Shown in pieces: positions 1 to 6,075 of a stretch of DNA of 8,861 bases. The notes beneath the pieces were generated by a model. That model had not been told where the DNA came from, did not search any database, and was given only the letters and a program-made list of their open reading frames with translations. A program made the position numbers and the translations under genes. Within the stretch, counting starts at the first letter, position 1. The number at the start of each line of letters is the position of its first letter. Source of the DNA: Candidatus Omnitrophota bacterium (GTDB lineage: Bacteria; Omnitrophota; Gorgyraeia; Gygaellales; Profunditerraquicolaceae); the NCBI GenBank assembly GCA_028719265.1, contig JAQUKF010000046.1, forward strand, positions 1-8,861. The letters are read 5' to 3'.

Positions 1-1153
1 GGGTAATCACAGCCACCTCGTTCTGGTCGCAGGCGATTTTTCGAAAAAGGAAATCCAGCCACATCGGCCCTTCATACCACCAGTGGCCAAAGAGTTCTGC
101 GTCGTAAGGAGAAACGATAACCGGAGGTTTACCCATCAGGTCATTAAGATAGCAGGCTTGTTTCTGGCGGTTGAACATGAAGTTCCCGGCATGTTCGGTT
201 GCCCGGTCCCTTGCCCACTCCGGGACATAAGGCTCCTTATGGTTGCTCGAACCGGTAATCCGGTAATACTTTATCCCTGTATTGATACGTACGCCGTCCG
301 GGTGGATATACGGCTTGATATATTCAAACTCCAGGTCGAACCCGATATCCCGGTAGAACTCCCGGTAATTATAATCTCCGGGGTATCCTTCAATGGAAGA
401 CCAGACCTGCTTCGAAGACTCCAGGTCCCTGCCGAAGGCGGCTACTCCCGTACCCTTGCAATAGACCGGCGCAAAAACCCCGTATTTAGGCCTGGGGGTG
501 CCGTGCAGTAATCCGTGGGAATCGGTAAAGAAATAACGTATTCCGGCCTCGCGCAATATTTCGTCATGCCCCGGACAGAAACCGCATTCCGGCAGCCAGA
601 TGCCGCGCGGCCTCCTGCCGAATACGCCCGCGTAATGGTCCGCCGCCACCTTTACCTGCGCGCGCACCGAATCCCGGCATACATCCATCAACGGGAAAAA
701 CCCATGGGTGGCCCCGCAGGTAATTACCTCAAGCTTTCCCATATCCTGGTATTTTTTAAAAGCATATACCAGGTTGTTGTTATACTTCTGGAAGATATCC
801 CGCGCGTGGGAGAACCTGACAAAATACATTTCGGCCAGGCGCCTGAAAGACTCCTGCCACTTTGTCCTCTCCATCTCCCTCTGGGACAATTCGATAAGCT
901 TGTTTATATGCCTCAGGTAACGCTCCTGTAACAGGGGATCTGAAAGCATGGAGATGAGCGTAGGGCTTAAAGTCATGGTGATACGGAAATCTATGCCGTC
1001 AACGACCAGCCCTTCAAAGACGGAAAGCAGAGGCACGTATGTCTCGGTAATCGCCTCATAGAGCCAATCTTCTTCCAGGAAATTCTCATGTTCCGGGTGA
1101 CGCACAAAAGGCAGGTGTCCGTGTAAGACAAGGCAAAGGTATCCTTTAGGCAT
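1..1153 (-). CDS. GH57 alpha-1,4-glucan branching enzyme, N-terminal part (3' end beyond window)
   Basis: This gene starts at ATG 1153 and stays open to the left edge, giving 384 residues with no stop. It belongs to glycoside hydrolase family 57, and the likely reaction is transfer of alpha-1,4-glucan segments to make alpha-1,6 branches in cytoplasmic glycogen. Visible GH57 landmarks are HGHLPFVRHPE at residues 11-21, ATHGFFPL at about 148-155, WLPECGF at 186-192 with E189 as probable nucleophile, and SPYDAELFGHWWYEGP at 348-363 with D351 as probable acid/base. The conserved GYPGDYNYREFYRDIGFD stretch lies between them. There is no signal peptide. The helical C-terminal DUF1957 part, expected in enzymes of about 520 or more residues, lies outside the window. 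The DUF4912 stop codon is only 3 bases upstream, so the two are co-transcribed. A GAGGGAG site sits about 12 bases before the ATG, which is rather far, so reinitiation may contribute. Some GH57 relatives are hydrolases or glucanotransferases, so the exact activity is inferred. Confidence 0.9.
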   Translation of the reverse strand, partial: MPKGYLCLVLHGHLPFVRHPEHENFLEEDWLYEAITETYVPLLSVFEGLVVDGIDFRITMTLSPTLISMLSDPLLQERYLRHINKLIELSQREMERTKWQESFRRLAEMYFVRFSHARDIFQKYNNNLVYAFKKYQDMGKLEVITCGATHGFFPLMDVCRDSVRAQVKVAADHYAGVFGRRPRGIWLPECGFCPGHDEILREAGIRYFFTDSHGLLHGTPRPKYGVFAPVYCKGTGVAAFGRDLESSKQVWSSIEGYPGDYNYREFYRDIGFDLEFEYIKPYIHPDGVRINTGIKYYRITGSSNHKEPYVPEWARDRATEHAGNFMFNRQKQACYLNDLMGKPPVIVSPYDAELFGHWWYEGPMWLDFLFRKIACDQNEVAVIT

Positions 1154-1156
1154 GGC

Positions 1157-2134
1157 TTATCTTGTCTCCCTCGTTACGATCGGTGTAATTGTACGTTCCT
1201 CTACTCCATCCGCGGAAGAGGCCTTGACCGGTATAACCTGCCTGCTGTCCGGCAGATAATAACGAAGGGTAAAGGTGCCGTCCGGCCTTAATTTGATGGG
1301 CTGGCCTTGCACGGTAACTTTCGCGTCCGGTTCGGTCGCCCCGTAAACAATCAGCTCGCAATCCACCTTCATCCAGAAGCTTCTCTCCTTGACCGCCTTT
1401 CTTACGGGGCTGGAAGATATGCCGGAGCTGAACAACCCCTGCTTCAGGCGCTGCTGCCAGGCGCCGCCTACAGGAGAGCTCTTGCCTAATCCAAACCCCA
1501 TCCCATAAAGCCTGGCGAAGACATCGTCGGGGATCATCCATTCTTCGTCGGTGATCCATGACGGACCGTCCAGGGGGGTAGAAACAACATTGGAACGCAG
1601 GATAGTGATAAACCTTCCGTCGGCCAGCATCAAACCCAGGTCCACGCACCAGGAGCGTCCGGGGCCCGCCGTGTCAATATACCAACTGGTGGCGAAATCA
1701 TTATACTGGATGTCAAAGAAGCTGTTGGCGTTATGGCCGTTGAAGATGATATTGGTAACATCATAAACCCTGAGTATCTTCTTTGCGCGGTAAAACTCTT
1801 CCCCCAGCCTGTTCTTTAATTCCTCGATGGTCTGGTTCCTTGTCTCCCAATAAGTGTGCAGCCAGCGCGGATCGCGCACCTGCAGGACTATCCTGTCCTG
1901 GTTATAACAGGAAGGCAGCTCCTGGGGCATTACCCTCCTGGGCCGCGTATCTTCGGGATGGGAAAATTTGGTATTGACGGCAACAGTCTCCTGGAGGCCC
2001 GGTATATCCCTCGCAGCGCAACTTTCCGCTTTCTTGATAACACTCTTTTTCTTCCTTTTTACGGATTTCAAAGATGCAAGCTTAGCAGGGACGATCTTCT
2101 TCAATTTCTCTTTTATCTTGCGTATCATTTTCAT
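1157..2134 (-). CDS. DUF4912 domain protein, partner of the GH57 branching enzyme
   Basis: The protein has 325 residues from ATG 2134. That start is preferred over an in-frame ATG at 2182 because GGAGG lies 7 bases before it, whereas the 2182 start falls in a hairpin and would add a non-conserved Gly/Pro-rich stretch. The N-terminus (about residues 2-45) is very Lys-rich with no signal peptide. The DUF4912 domain spans about 73-190 and begins ELPSCYNQDRIVLQVRDPRW, followed by HTYWE. The last 70 residues, from about 254 (FWMKVDCELIVYGATEP), look like a beta-sandwich. The biochemical role of DUF4912 is not established. From memory, such proteins are often encoded beside GH57/DUF1957 enzymes and glycogen synthases, which supports a role in alpha-glucan metabolism, perhaps polysaccharide binding or scaffolding. 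The 3-base gap to the GH57 gene fits that. Family assignment is fairly sure; function is inference. Confidence 0.85.
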   Translation of the reverse strand: MKMIRKIKEKLKKIVPAKLASLKSVKRKKKSVIKKAESCAARDIPGLQETVAVNTKFSHPEDTRPRRVMPQELPSCYNQDRIVLQVRDPRWLHTYWETRNQTIEELKNRLGEEFYRAKKILRVYDVTNIIFNGHNANSFFDIQYNDFATSWYIDTAGPGRSWCVDLGLMLADGRFITILRSNVVSTPLDGPSWITDEEWMIPDDVFARLYGMGFGLGKSSPVGGAWQQRLKQGLFSSGISSSPVRKAVKERSFWMKVDCELIVYGATEPDAKVTVQGQPIKLRPDGTFTLRYYLPDSRQVIPVKASSADGVEERTITPIVTRETR

Positions 2135-2141
2135 AACCCCA

Positions 2142-2147
2142 CCTCCC
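2142..2147 (-). promoter_or_regulatory. Shine-Dalgarno site fixing the DUF4912 start
   Basis: The minus strand reads GGGAGG here, and the GGAGG core is followed by a 7-base spacer and ATG at 2134. It is one of the strongest ribosome-binding sites in the window and the main reason for choosing this start over the in-frame ATG 48 bases upstream. Confidence 0.85.
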
Positions 2148-2153
2148 TCTAAT

Positions 2154-2179
2154 AAAAAAGGGGGATCATCTCCCCTTTT
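2154..2179 (-). terminator. Terminator-like hairpin between the envelope pair and the glucan pair
   Basis: On the minus strand AAAAGGGG pairs with CCCCTTTT across an 8-base loop, and the run of six T residues (the last two beyond the stem) continues as ATT. It lies about 50 bases after the stop codon of the small coiled-coil gene, as expected for an intrinsic terminator. It is nearly symmetrical, so it could also work on the plus strand, though no gene there needs it. It ends only 7 bases before the DUF4912 Shine-Dalgarno site, so it could instead be an attenuator, an RNA-processing site or a stability element within one longer transcript. No separate promoter for the DUF4912 gene is convincing between 2135 and 2227. 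Confidence 0.6.
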
Positions 2180-2227
2180 CATAAAATACTCAATGCTTCA
2201 TCCAAGACTCCCCTTATCTCATTTTTT

Positions 2228-2536
2228 TTAATTACCTTCTTGCGGCTGGCCTTCTTTGGCCGTTTGTTCGGCTGGCTGCTGCTGAGCTAAAGCGCTCTTG
2301 GCTTTTTCAAGCTCTTCCCTCGCCTCCTCTGCTTCCTCTTCCCTCGCCTTAACCTTCTCTTCCAAGGCCGCCCTCTCCTGGGAAAATTTATTCATCTTTT
2401 CTTCCAGCTGCAGGCGCGCTGCCATCTCCTTATCGCGCAATTCCTTCTGACGCATCGCGTTATTGCATGAAGCGACCATGCCCAGAAAAAAAACTATCGA
2501 TAAGGCCCCCAGGATGATTACTTTACGGTCTTTCAA
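2228..2536 (-). CDS. Small N-terminally anchored coiled-coil protein, probable lipoprotein
   Basis: A 102-residue protein that I cannot assign to a named family. The start is TTG at 2536, supported by GGAGG five bases upstream; no ATG offers a comparable start without losing the hydrophobic segment. A short charged start (MKDRK) precedes a hydrophobic stretch at residues 6-22 and V-A-S-C, with C24 fitting a lipobox, so it may be a lipoprotein. Without processing, the same segment would be an N-terminal membrane anchor. Residues 28-85 are charged and rich in Glu, Lys, Ala and Arg with heptad-like spacing, a probable long coiled coil. The C-terminal tail is rich in Gln, Pro and Glu. It begins 21 bases after the OmpA-family lipoprotein gene, so the two are probably co-transcribed and may act together in the envelope. 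Compositionally biased proteins like this are hard to place by similarity. Confidence 0.75.
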   Translation of the reverse strand: MKDRKVIILGALSIVFFLGMVASCNNAMRQKELRDKEMAARLQLEEKMNKFSQERAALEEKVKAREEEAEEAREELEKAKSALAQQQPAEQTAKEGQPQEGN

Positions 2537-2540
2537 ACAG

Positions 2541-2547
2541 CCCTCCC
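2541..2547 (-). promoter_or_regulatory. Shine-Dalgarno site supporting a TTG start
   Basis: The minus strand reads GGGAGGG. The GGAGG core is followed by five bases and then TTG at 2536, the first codon of the coiled-coil gene. This spacing makes the non-ATG start credible. Confidence 0.75.
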
Positions 2548-2557
2548 GCCCGCTCTG

Positions 2558-3256
2558 TTATTTAAGGTTCTCCTCCGGTTCCTTGAGCCCGGATAAATCT
2601 GGTTCGGAAGCAGCTTCTTCGAGTTCCCTTGCCTGGCCAGGGGACTTCTTGGCATCACCCTTGATCTTGGTAACATTAGGCAAGATCACGATCTCCACCC
2701 TGCGGTTTTGTTTGCGCCCCGCCGCTGTTTCGTTGGAGGCTACCGGACGGTACTCACCGTAACCGATGGCAGACAAGCGCTCGGGAGAGATCCCCTGTTC
2801 GTTAACTAAATAGTGCAATACGCTTAAAGCCCTGGCAGTAGAAAGCTCCCAGTTGGATTTCCATCCGGAGACCTTGATCGGAACGTTATCCGTATGGCCC
2901 TCTATTCCCACGTCAAACTGCGCCATATTGTCTTTCAATATGCCGGAAACCTTATTCAATAAAGGATATGCTTCGGGCCTGATCTTGGCTTTGCCGGAAT
3001 CAAACAAAAGGTCTCCTACGACGGTAATTACCAGCCCCTTCTCCATCATTTCGAGCTTTATCTGCTTGTCATTTATCTCCTTGCTGAACTTTTGCTCGAG
3101 CAGGTTCTTGGAGCGGGTCAACTCGTCCAACTGGGCGTTCAACTCCGCTATCTTCTGAGCGTCGGAACGCCTGCCTTTCTGAAAAACAAAACTGCAGCCT
3201 GATAATCCTAAGGATACGAATAAAACCAGCGCAAATCTTAAAAATTTATTCCTCAT
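2558..3256 (-). CDS. OmpA/MotB-type peptidoglycan-binding lipoprotein
   Basis: The protein has 232 residues from ATG 3256. AAGGAG seven bases upstream and an immediate signal sequence argue for this start over a longer in-frame ATG at 3346 that would lie in the leader. The N-terminus is a lipoprotein signal peptide with LSGC and lipidation at C21. Residues 30-73 look like a coiled-coil stalk. The OmpA C-terminal domain covers about 74-195, with EGHTDNVPI (D123), NWELSTARA (R142), RLSAIGYGEYRPVASN and NRRVEIVIL. D123 and R142 match the OmpA residues that bind the diaminopimelate of peptidoglycan. The wording of these motifs is closest to the MotB branch, but the protein is lipid-anchored and no MotA is adjacent, so it is not an obvious flagellar stator. 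A role tethering the outer membrane to the cell wall is inferred. The tail after 195 is charged and low in complexity. It leads a two-gene unit with its own promoter. Confidence 0.9.
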   Translation of the reverse strand: MRNKFLRFALVLFVSLGLSGCSFVFQKGRRSDAQKIAELNAQLDELTRSKNLLEQKFSKEINDKQIKLEMMEKGLVITVVGDLLFDSGKAKIRPEAYPLLNKVSGILKDNMAQFDVGIEGHTDNVPIKVSGWKSNWELSTARALSVLHYLVNEQGISPERLSAIGYGEYRPVASNETAAGRKQNRRVEIVILPNVTKIKGDAKKSPGQARELEEAASEPDLSGLKEPEENLK

Positions 3257-3282
3257 TTCGACTCTCCTTGGCTTTGAACGTT

Positions 3283-3298
3283 GCGCGCAAATGCGCGC
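3283..3298 (-). repeat. Perfect GC-rich inverted repeat in the lipoprotein leader
   Basis: GCGCGC, four bases (ATTT on the minus strand), GCGCGC. The arms can be extended to seven pairs with a two-base loop. It lies 26 bases upstream of the lipoprotein ATG and just before its Shine-Dalgarno site, inside the predicted untranslated leader. In RNA it would form a stable hairpin that leaves the ribosome site free. Its function is unknown; a role in mRNA stability or translation is possible. Confidence 0.55.
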
Positions 3299-3370
3299 CA
3301 GCCCTATTTGCTTAAGGCCGCCTGCCGGCGCGGGCAAACACGGCACTTTTACCTGCTTACTTGAAGCTTA

Positions 3371-3399
3371 AATATAACATAACCCCTTGTTATAGTCAA
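3371..3399 (-). promoter_or_regulatory. Sigma-70-type promoter for the lipoprotein operon
   Basis: On the minus strand TTGACT (3399-3394) and TATATT (3376-3371) are separated by exactly 17 bases, close to the housekeeping consensus. Transcription would start near 3364, giving a leader of about 107 bases before the ATG at 3256. The spacer contains ATAAC-AAGGG-GTTAT, an inverted repeat that could bind a regulator. This is the best promoter-like sequence I found in the window. Confidence 0.7.
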
Positions 3400-3425
3400 G
3401 AGTTTTAAAGAAAATGAGAGCCTGT

Positions 3426-3444
3426 AAAAACCAAACGGGGTTTT
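3426..3444 (-). terminator. Possible terminator at the end of purA
   Basis: Overlapping the purA stop codon, AAAACC pairs with GGTTTT across a six-base loop and is followed directly by further T. The stem is short and AT-rich, so this is a weak candidate, but it sits where a terminator is expected, between purA and a strong downstream promoter. Confidence 0.4.
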
Positions 3445-4711
3445 ATATAAATAAGGTATCTGTCCTTGCGGAACCTATTGAAACCATTGTTATTTTGGAC
3501 TTAAGCCTGTCCTGAAGTTCCGACAGGTATCTGCGGGCATTGAGATGCAGATCCTTGAAGGAACGGGGCTTACCTTTCCCGCCGGGCCAACCAGGAATTT
3601 CTTTATAGACCGGGACGGCCTTACTCAACACCTCCAGGTCATGCGGGAACTCTTTTATGATCTTACCCTTATATTTATAGGCAACGCATATCTTTATTTT
3701 ATCCAACCCGTCGAGCACATCCATCTTCATGATTGCCATTTCCGATATGCCGTTAAGCATTACGGATTCCCGGGCCATCACGGCATCGAACCATCCGCAT
3801 CTGCGCGGCCTTCCGGTAGTAGCCCCGAATTCTTTTCCTTTATCGCGCATAAAATTGCCGAAACCCGAAGTGTATTCGGTAGGGAACGGTCCTTCCCCTA
3901 CGCGTGTAGTATAAGCCTTGCATACTCCCACCACCTTATCTATTTTTACCGGAGAGATCCCCGTGCCGATGCAGGAGCCGCCCGAAGTCGCCGAGGAAGA
4001 AGTAACAAAAGGGTATGTCCCGAAATCAATATCCAGGAATGTCCCCTGTGCCCCCTCCAGGAGGATATCCTTTTTCTTCTCCATTGCCTCATTCAGGAAT
4101 AAAGCGGTATTGCAGACATAGGGCGCAAACAGCTTTCCGTAACCAAGATACTGCCTGTATATTTTATCAAAACTGAAACCCGGATGCCGGTAAACCTTCC
4201 TGAAGATCTCGTTCTTCTCCTTAAGGTTATCCTTGAGTTTGTCCTTAAATACTGCCGGGTTGGACAAATCCACCATGCGTATGCCGCAACGGTTGATCTT
4301 GTCGGCATAGCAAGGGCCTATCCCCCTGCCGGTAGTGCCGATCTTATTCTTCCTCTTGCCTTCGCGCAGCTGGTCAAGATTCTTATGATAAGGCATGATC
4401 AAATGCGCCAGGGAAGAAATCCTGAAACGCCCTTTGAAATCAATGCCGTTCCCCCGTAAATCGTCCAGTTCGCGCAAAAGCACCTCGGGATCGATCACCA
4501 CGCCGTTACCAATACAGCAGATCTTTCCCGCGTGCAATATCCCGGAGGGTATCAAATGGAATATGTATTCCTTTTCCCCCACTACCACCGTATGGCCGGC
4601 GTTATTGCCGCCCTGGTAACGTACTATATAATCCACCTTGCGGGAAAGGATATCGATTATCTTGCCCTTCCCCTCATCGCCCCACTGCATCCCCACGATA
4701 ACTATATTCAT
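3443..4711 (-). CDS. purA: Adenylosuccinate synthetase
   Basis: This cytoplasmic enzyme converts IMP, aspartate and GTP to adenylosuccinate, the first committed step from IMP to AMP. It has 422 residues, full length for the family (about 425-430). ATG 4711 is chosen because the family start follows at once: VGMQWGDEGKGK at residues 6-17 with catalytic D12, then NNAGHT with H40. Other landmarks are GTTGRGIGP at 125-133, LEGAQGT at 218-224, the VGEGPFPTE loop at 271-279, GATTGRPRRCGWFD at 296-309 and KMDVLDG at 329-335. All expected catalytic and binding regions are present, so it is probably active. The sequence before the ATG is purine-rich (AGAGAAAGAG) without a clean GGAGG. An in-frame TTG at 4762 would extend the protein, but has no good ribosome site and breaks the family pattern. 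It lies 76 bases after the DRE-TIM synthase gene and is probably the last gene of that transcript. Confidence 0.96.
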   Translation of the reverse strand: MNIVIVGMQWGDEGKGKIIDILSRKVDYIVRYQGGNNAGHTVVVGEKEYIFHLIPSGILHAGKICCIGNGVVIDPEVLLRELDDLRGNGIDFKGRFRISSLAHLIMPYHKNLDQLREGKRKNKIGTTGRGIGPCYADKINRCGIRMVDLSNPAVFKDKLKDNLKEKNEIFRKVYRHPGFSFDKIYRQYLGYGKLFAPYVCNTALFLNEAMEKKKDILLEGAQGTFLDIDFGTYPFVTSSSATSGGSCIGTGISPVKIDKVVGVCKAYTTRVGEGPFPTEYTSGFGNFMRDKGKEFGATTGRPRRCGWFDAVMARESVMLNGISEMAIMKMDVLDGLDKIKICVAYKYKGKIIKEFPHDLEVLSKAVPVYKEIPGWPGGKGKPRSFKDLHLNARRYLSELQDRLKSKITMVSIGSARTDTLFI

Positions 4712-4787
4712 TTTTCTCTTTCTCTGGTTTTCCTGTATGTTTACCTGCTTAACAACAATCAAGACAGCCTGCTTGCCGTCATTCTTT

Positions 4788-6026
4788 TTACGGCGACATC
4801 GTAAATATCTTACGGGCGATATCCGGGTAATGCGCTATGAAATTCAGCTCGTCGTCAACCAGCGGCTTCTGGTTATGCACATTGGCATACCTGACCAGCT
4901 CCAGGATACGCGTGGCTTCGGCGTCGTCCTTAAAGGCAATCTCCAGCTTCTCGTAAACATTGCGGAAGCCTTTTATCCCGGAATACTCTCCGGCGGTGAT
5001 ATTCCTGCCTGTCTCGATGATCTCCGCATCTCCACGGCCGAGCTCTTCGTAATCATAAAGCTCGTAATTACGCCTGTCTTTCAGCGCCCCGTCGGCATGG
5101 ATCCCTGATTCATGGGCAAAGGCATTAGCTCCCACCCCTGGCTGGTTAATGGGGATAGGCACCCCGAAGGCGTAAGAGGCGTATTTGCATATCTTCCAGG
5201 CCATCTTCAAGTCCACCTTTTCGTCCAGCTGATAACCCTGCATCCCCTGGCCGAACTTAACCGCCAGGATCACCGAAACCAGGTCGGCATTTCCGGCGCG
5301 CTCGCCCATACCGTTTACGCAAGTATTCACATAAGCGTCTACACCGGCGTCATTTGCCGCCTTGGCCCCGGCAACGGAGTTTGCCACTACCAATCCCAGG
5401 TCATTATGGCAATGCACCTCTATAGGCAGCCCTACTGAACCGGCAAGCGACTTTATGCGCTCATAGATACTGAAAGGAGTATCGCATCCAAGCGTATCGC
5501 AGTAACGTATACGCGCAGCTCCGGCGGCCTTGGCCTTAACGGCGAATTCGGTCAGGTAATCCATATTGGTGCGCGAGGCATCTTCCGCGTTCACCCCTAC
5601 TACTTCGGCGCCCAACTTTATCGCCTCCCTTACCGCCTCCTCCATCTCCCGGATGACCGACTGATGGTCGAGCTTACCCTTGAATTTATGGATGATCATC
5701 TGGTCGCTGGTAGAGATGGAAAGGTTTACGTATTTTAATCCCGGCACCAGCCTGAAGGCCGTCTCCACATCTTCTTTTGTCGCGCGCAGCCAACCGCTTA
5801 ACCTGATATTTGAAAGCCCTCCCTGCTTAAACAATTCCAGGTTGGCATTCAGATAATTTGTTTCGTGGTGGGTAAGCGGAAAGCCGAACTCCGACTGGAA
5901 TACGCCCATCTGGTCAAGATACCAGTTGATCATCGTTTTCTGCAGTTTGGATAAACATATGCGCGAAGTCTGCACTCCGTCGCGGTTTGTCACATCAAGA
6001 AGGTATATTTTAGGTTTTTGTGCCAT
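4788..6026 (-). CDS. DRE-TIM acyl-CoA condensing enzyme (homocitrate synthase or Re-citrate synthase type)
   Basis: This 412-residue cytoplasmic enzyme belongs to the DRE-TIM metallolyase superfamily (LeuA, NifV, homocitrate, citramalate and Re-citrate synthases), which condense acetyl-CoA with a 2-oxo acid. Visible motifs are DVTNRDGVQTSR at 11-22 (R15-D16 pair; D16 a probable metal ligand), RYCDTLG at 174-180, EVHCHNDLGL at 203-212 with metal ligands H205 and H207, NGMGERAGNAD at 238-248, and VGANAFAHESGIHADG at 298-313. The usual LRDGEQ of LeuA/NifV is replaced by NRDGVQ. It is shorter than a full LeuA and shows no C-terminal leucine-regulatory domain. From memory, the NRDGVQ type occurs in anaerobes as 'homocitrate synthase', and related proteins were shown to be Re-citrate synthases. 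The neighbours (serA, purA) do not decide between 2-oxoglutarate (homocitrate) and oxaloacetate (citrate) as acceptor. The start is supported by AGGGA six bases before the ATG. Confidence 0.9.
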   Translation of the reverse strand: MAQKPKIYLLDVTNRDGVQTSRICLSKLQKTMINWYLDQMGVFQSEFGFPLTHHETNYLNANLELFKQGGLSNIRLSGWLRATKEDVETAFRLVPGLKYVNLSISTSDQMIIHKFKGKLDHQSVIREMEEAVREAIKLGAEVVGVNAEDASRTNMDYLTEFAVKAKAAGAARIRYCDTLGCDTPFSIYERIKSLAGSVGLPIEVHCHNDLGLVVANSVAGAKAANDAGVDAYVNTCVNGMGERAGNADLVSVILAVKFGQGMQGYQLDEKVDLKMAWKICKYASYAFGVPIPINQPGVGANAFAHESGIHADGALKDRRNYELYDYEELGRGDAEIIETGRNITAGEYSGIKGFRNVYEKLEIAFKDDAEATRILELVRYANVHNQKPLVDDELNFIAHYPDIARKIFTMSP

Positions 6027-6033
6027 AATCTTT

Positions 6034-6066
6034 CCCTGCCGTAAAACCTGTAGGTAAACAGGCAGG
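6034..6066 (-). promoter_or_regulatory. Overlapping hairpins that could mask the synthase ribosome site
   Basis: In the 49-base gap before the synthase gene, the minus strand has CCTGCC (6066-6061), which can pair with GGCAGG (6040-6035). The latter includes part of the AGGGA Shine-Dalgarno site. A second stem, CCTGT (6062-6058) with ACAGG (6051-6047), shares two bases with the first, so the two full stems cannot form together. One state hides the ribosome site and the other leaves it open. No known riboswitch class is recognised; regulatory function is speculation. Confidence 0.35.
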
Positions 6067-6075
6067 CTCCTTTCT

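Noticed and set aside
83..931. Two plus-strand open frames of about 140 codons
   Set aside because: Both are antisense shadows of the GH57 gene, which can be read continuously with its catalytic motifs from 1153 to the left edge.
1146..1649. 167-codon open frame on the minus strand
   Set aside because: It overlaps the DUF4912 gene in another frame. The text is Arg- and Gly-rich without domain features, while the DUF4912 frame carries the conserved motifs.
2135..2182. Longer DUF4912 start at ATG 2182
   Set aside because: It would add 16 residues encoded by the hairpin and the Shine-Dalgarno region. The ATG at 2134 has the correct ribosome-site spacing.
3257..3346. Longer lipoprotein start at ATG 3346
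   Set aside because: It would bury the lipoprotein signal peptide 30 residues in. The ATG at 3256 has AAGGAG seven bases upstream and starts directly with the signal sequence.
3545..4102. 185-codon open frame on the plus strand
   Set aside because: It lies wholly antisense to purA, whose family motifs are complete. The translated text has no recognisable domain.
3348..4751. TTTACCTGCTTA found at both 3348-3359 and 4740-4751, each in an intergenic region
   Set aside because: A shared 12-mer is expected by chance once or twice in a window of this size when both strands are counted, and it has no symmetry or fixed distance to a start codon.
4712..4787. Possible internal purA promoter (TTGATT, 17 bases, CATACA)
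   Set aside because: The -10 match is only three of six positions. Continuation of the upstream transcript explains purA expression without it.
4638..5108. 156-codon open frame on the plus strand across the purA/synthase junction
   Set aside because: It is antisense to two well-supported genes, has no good ribosome site and no family resemblance.
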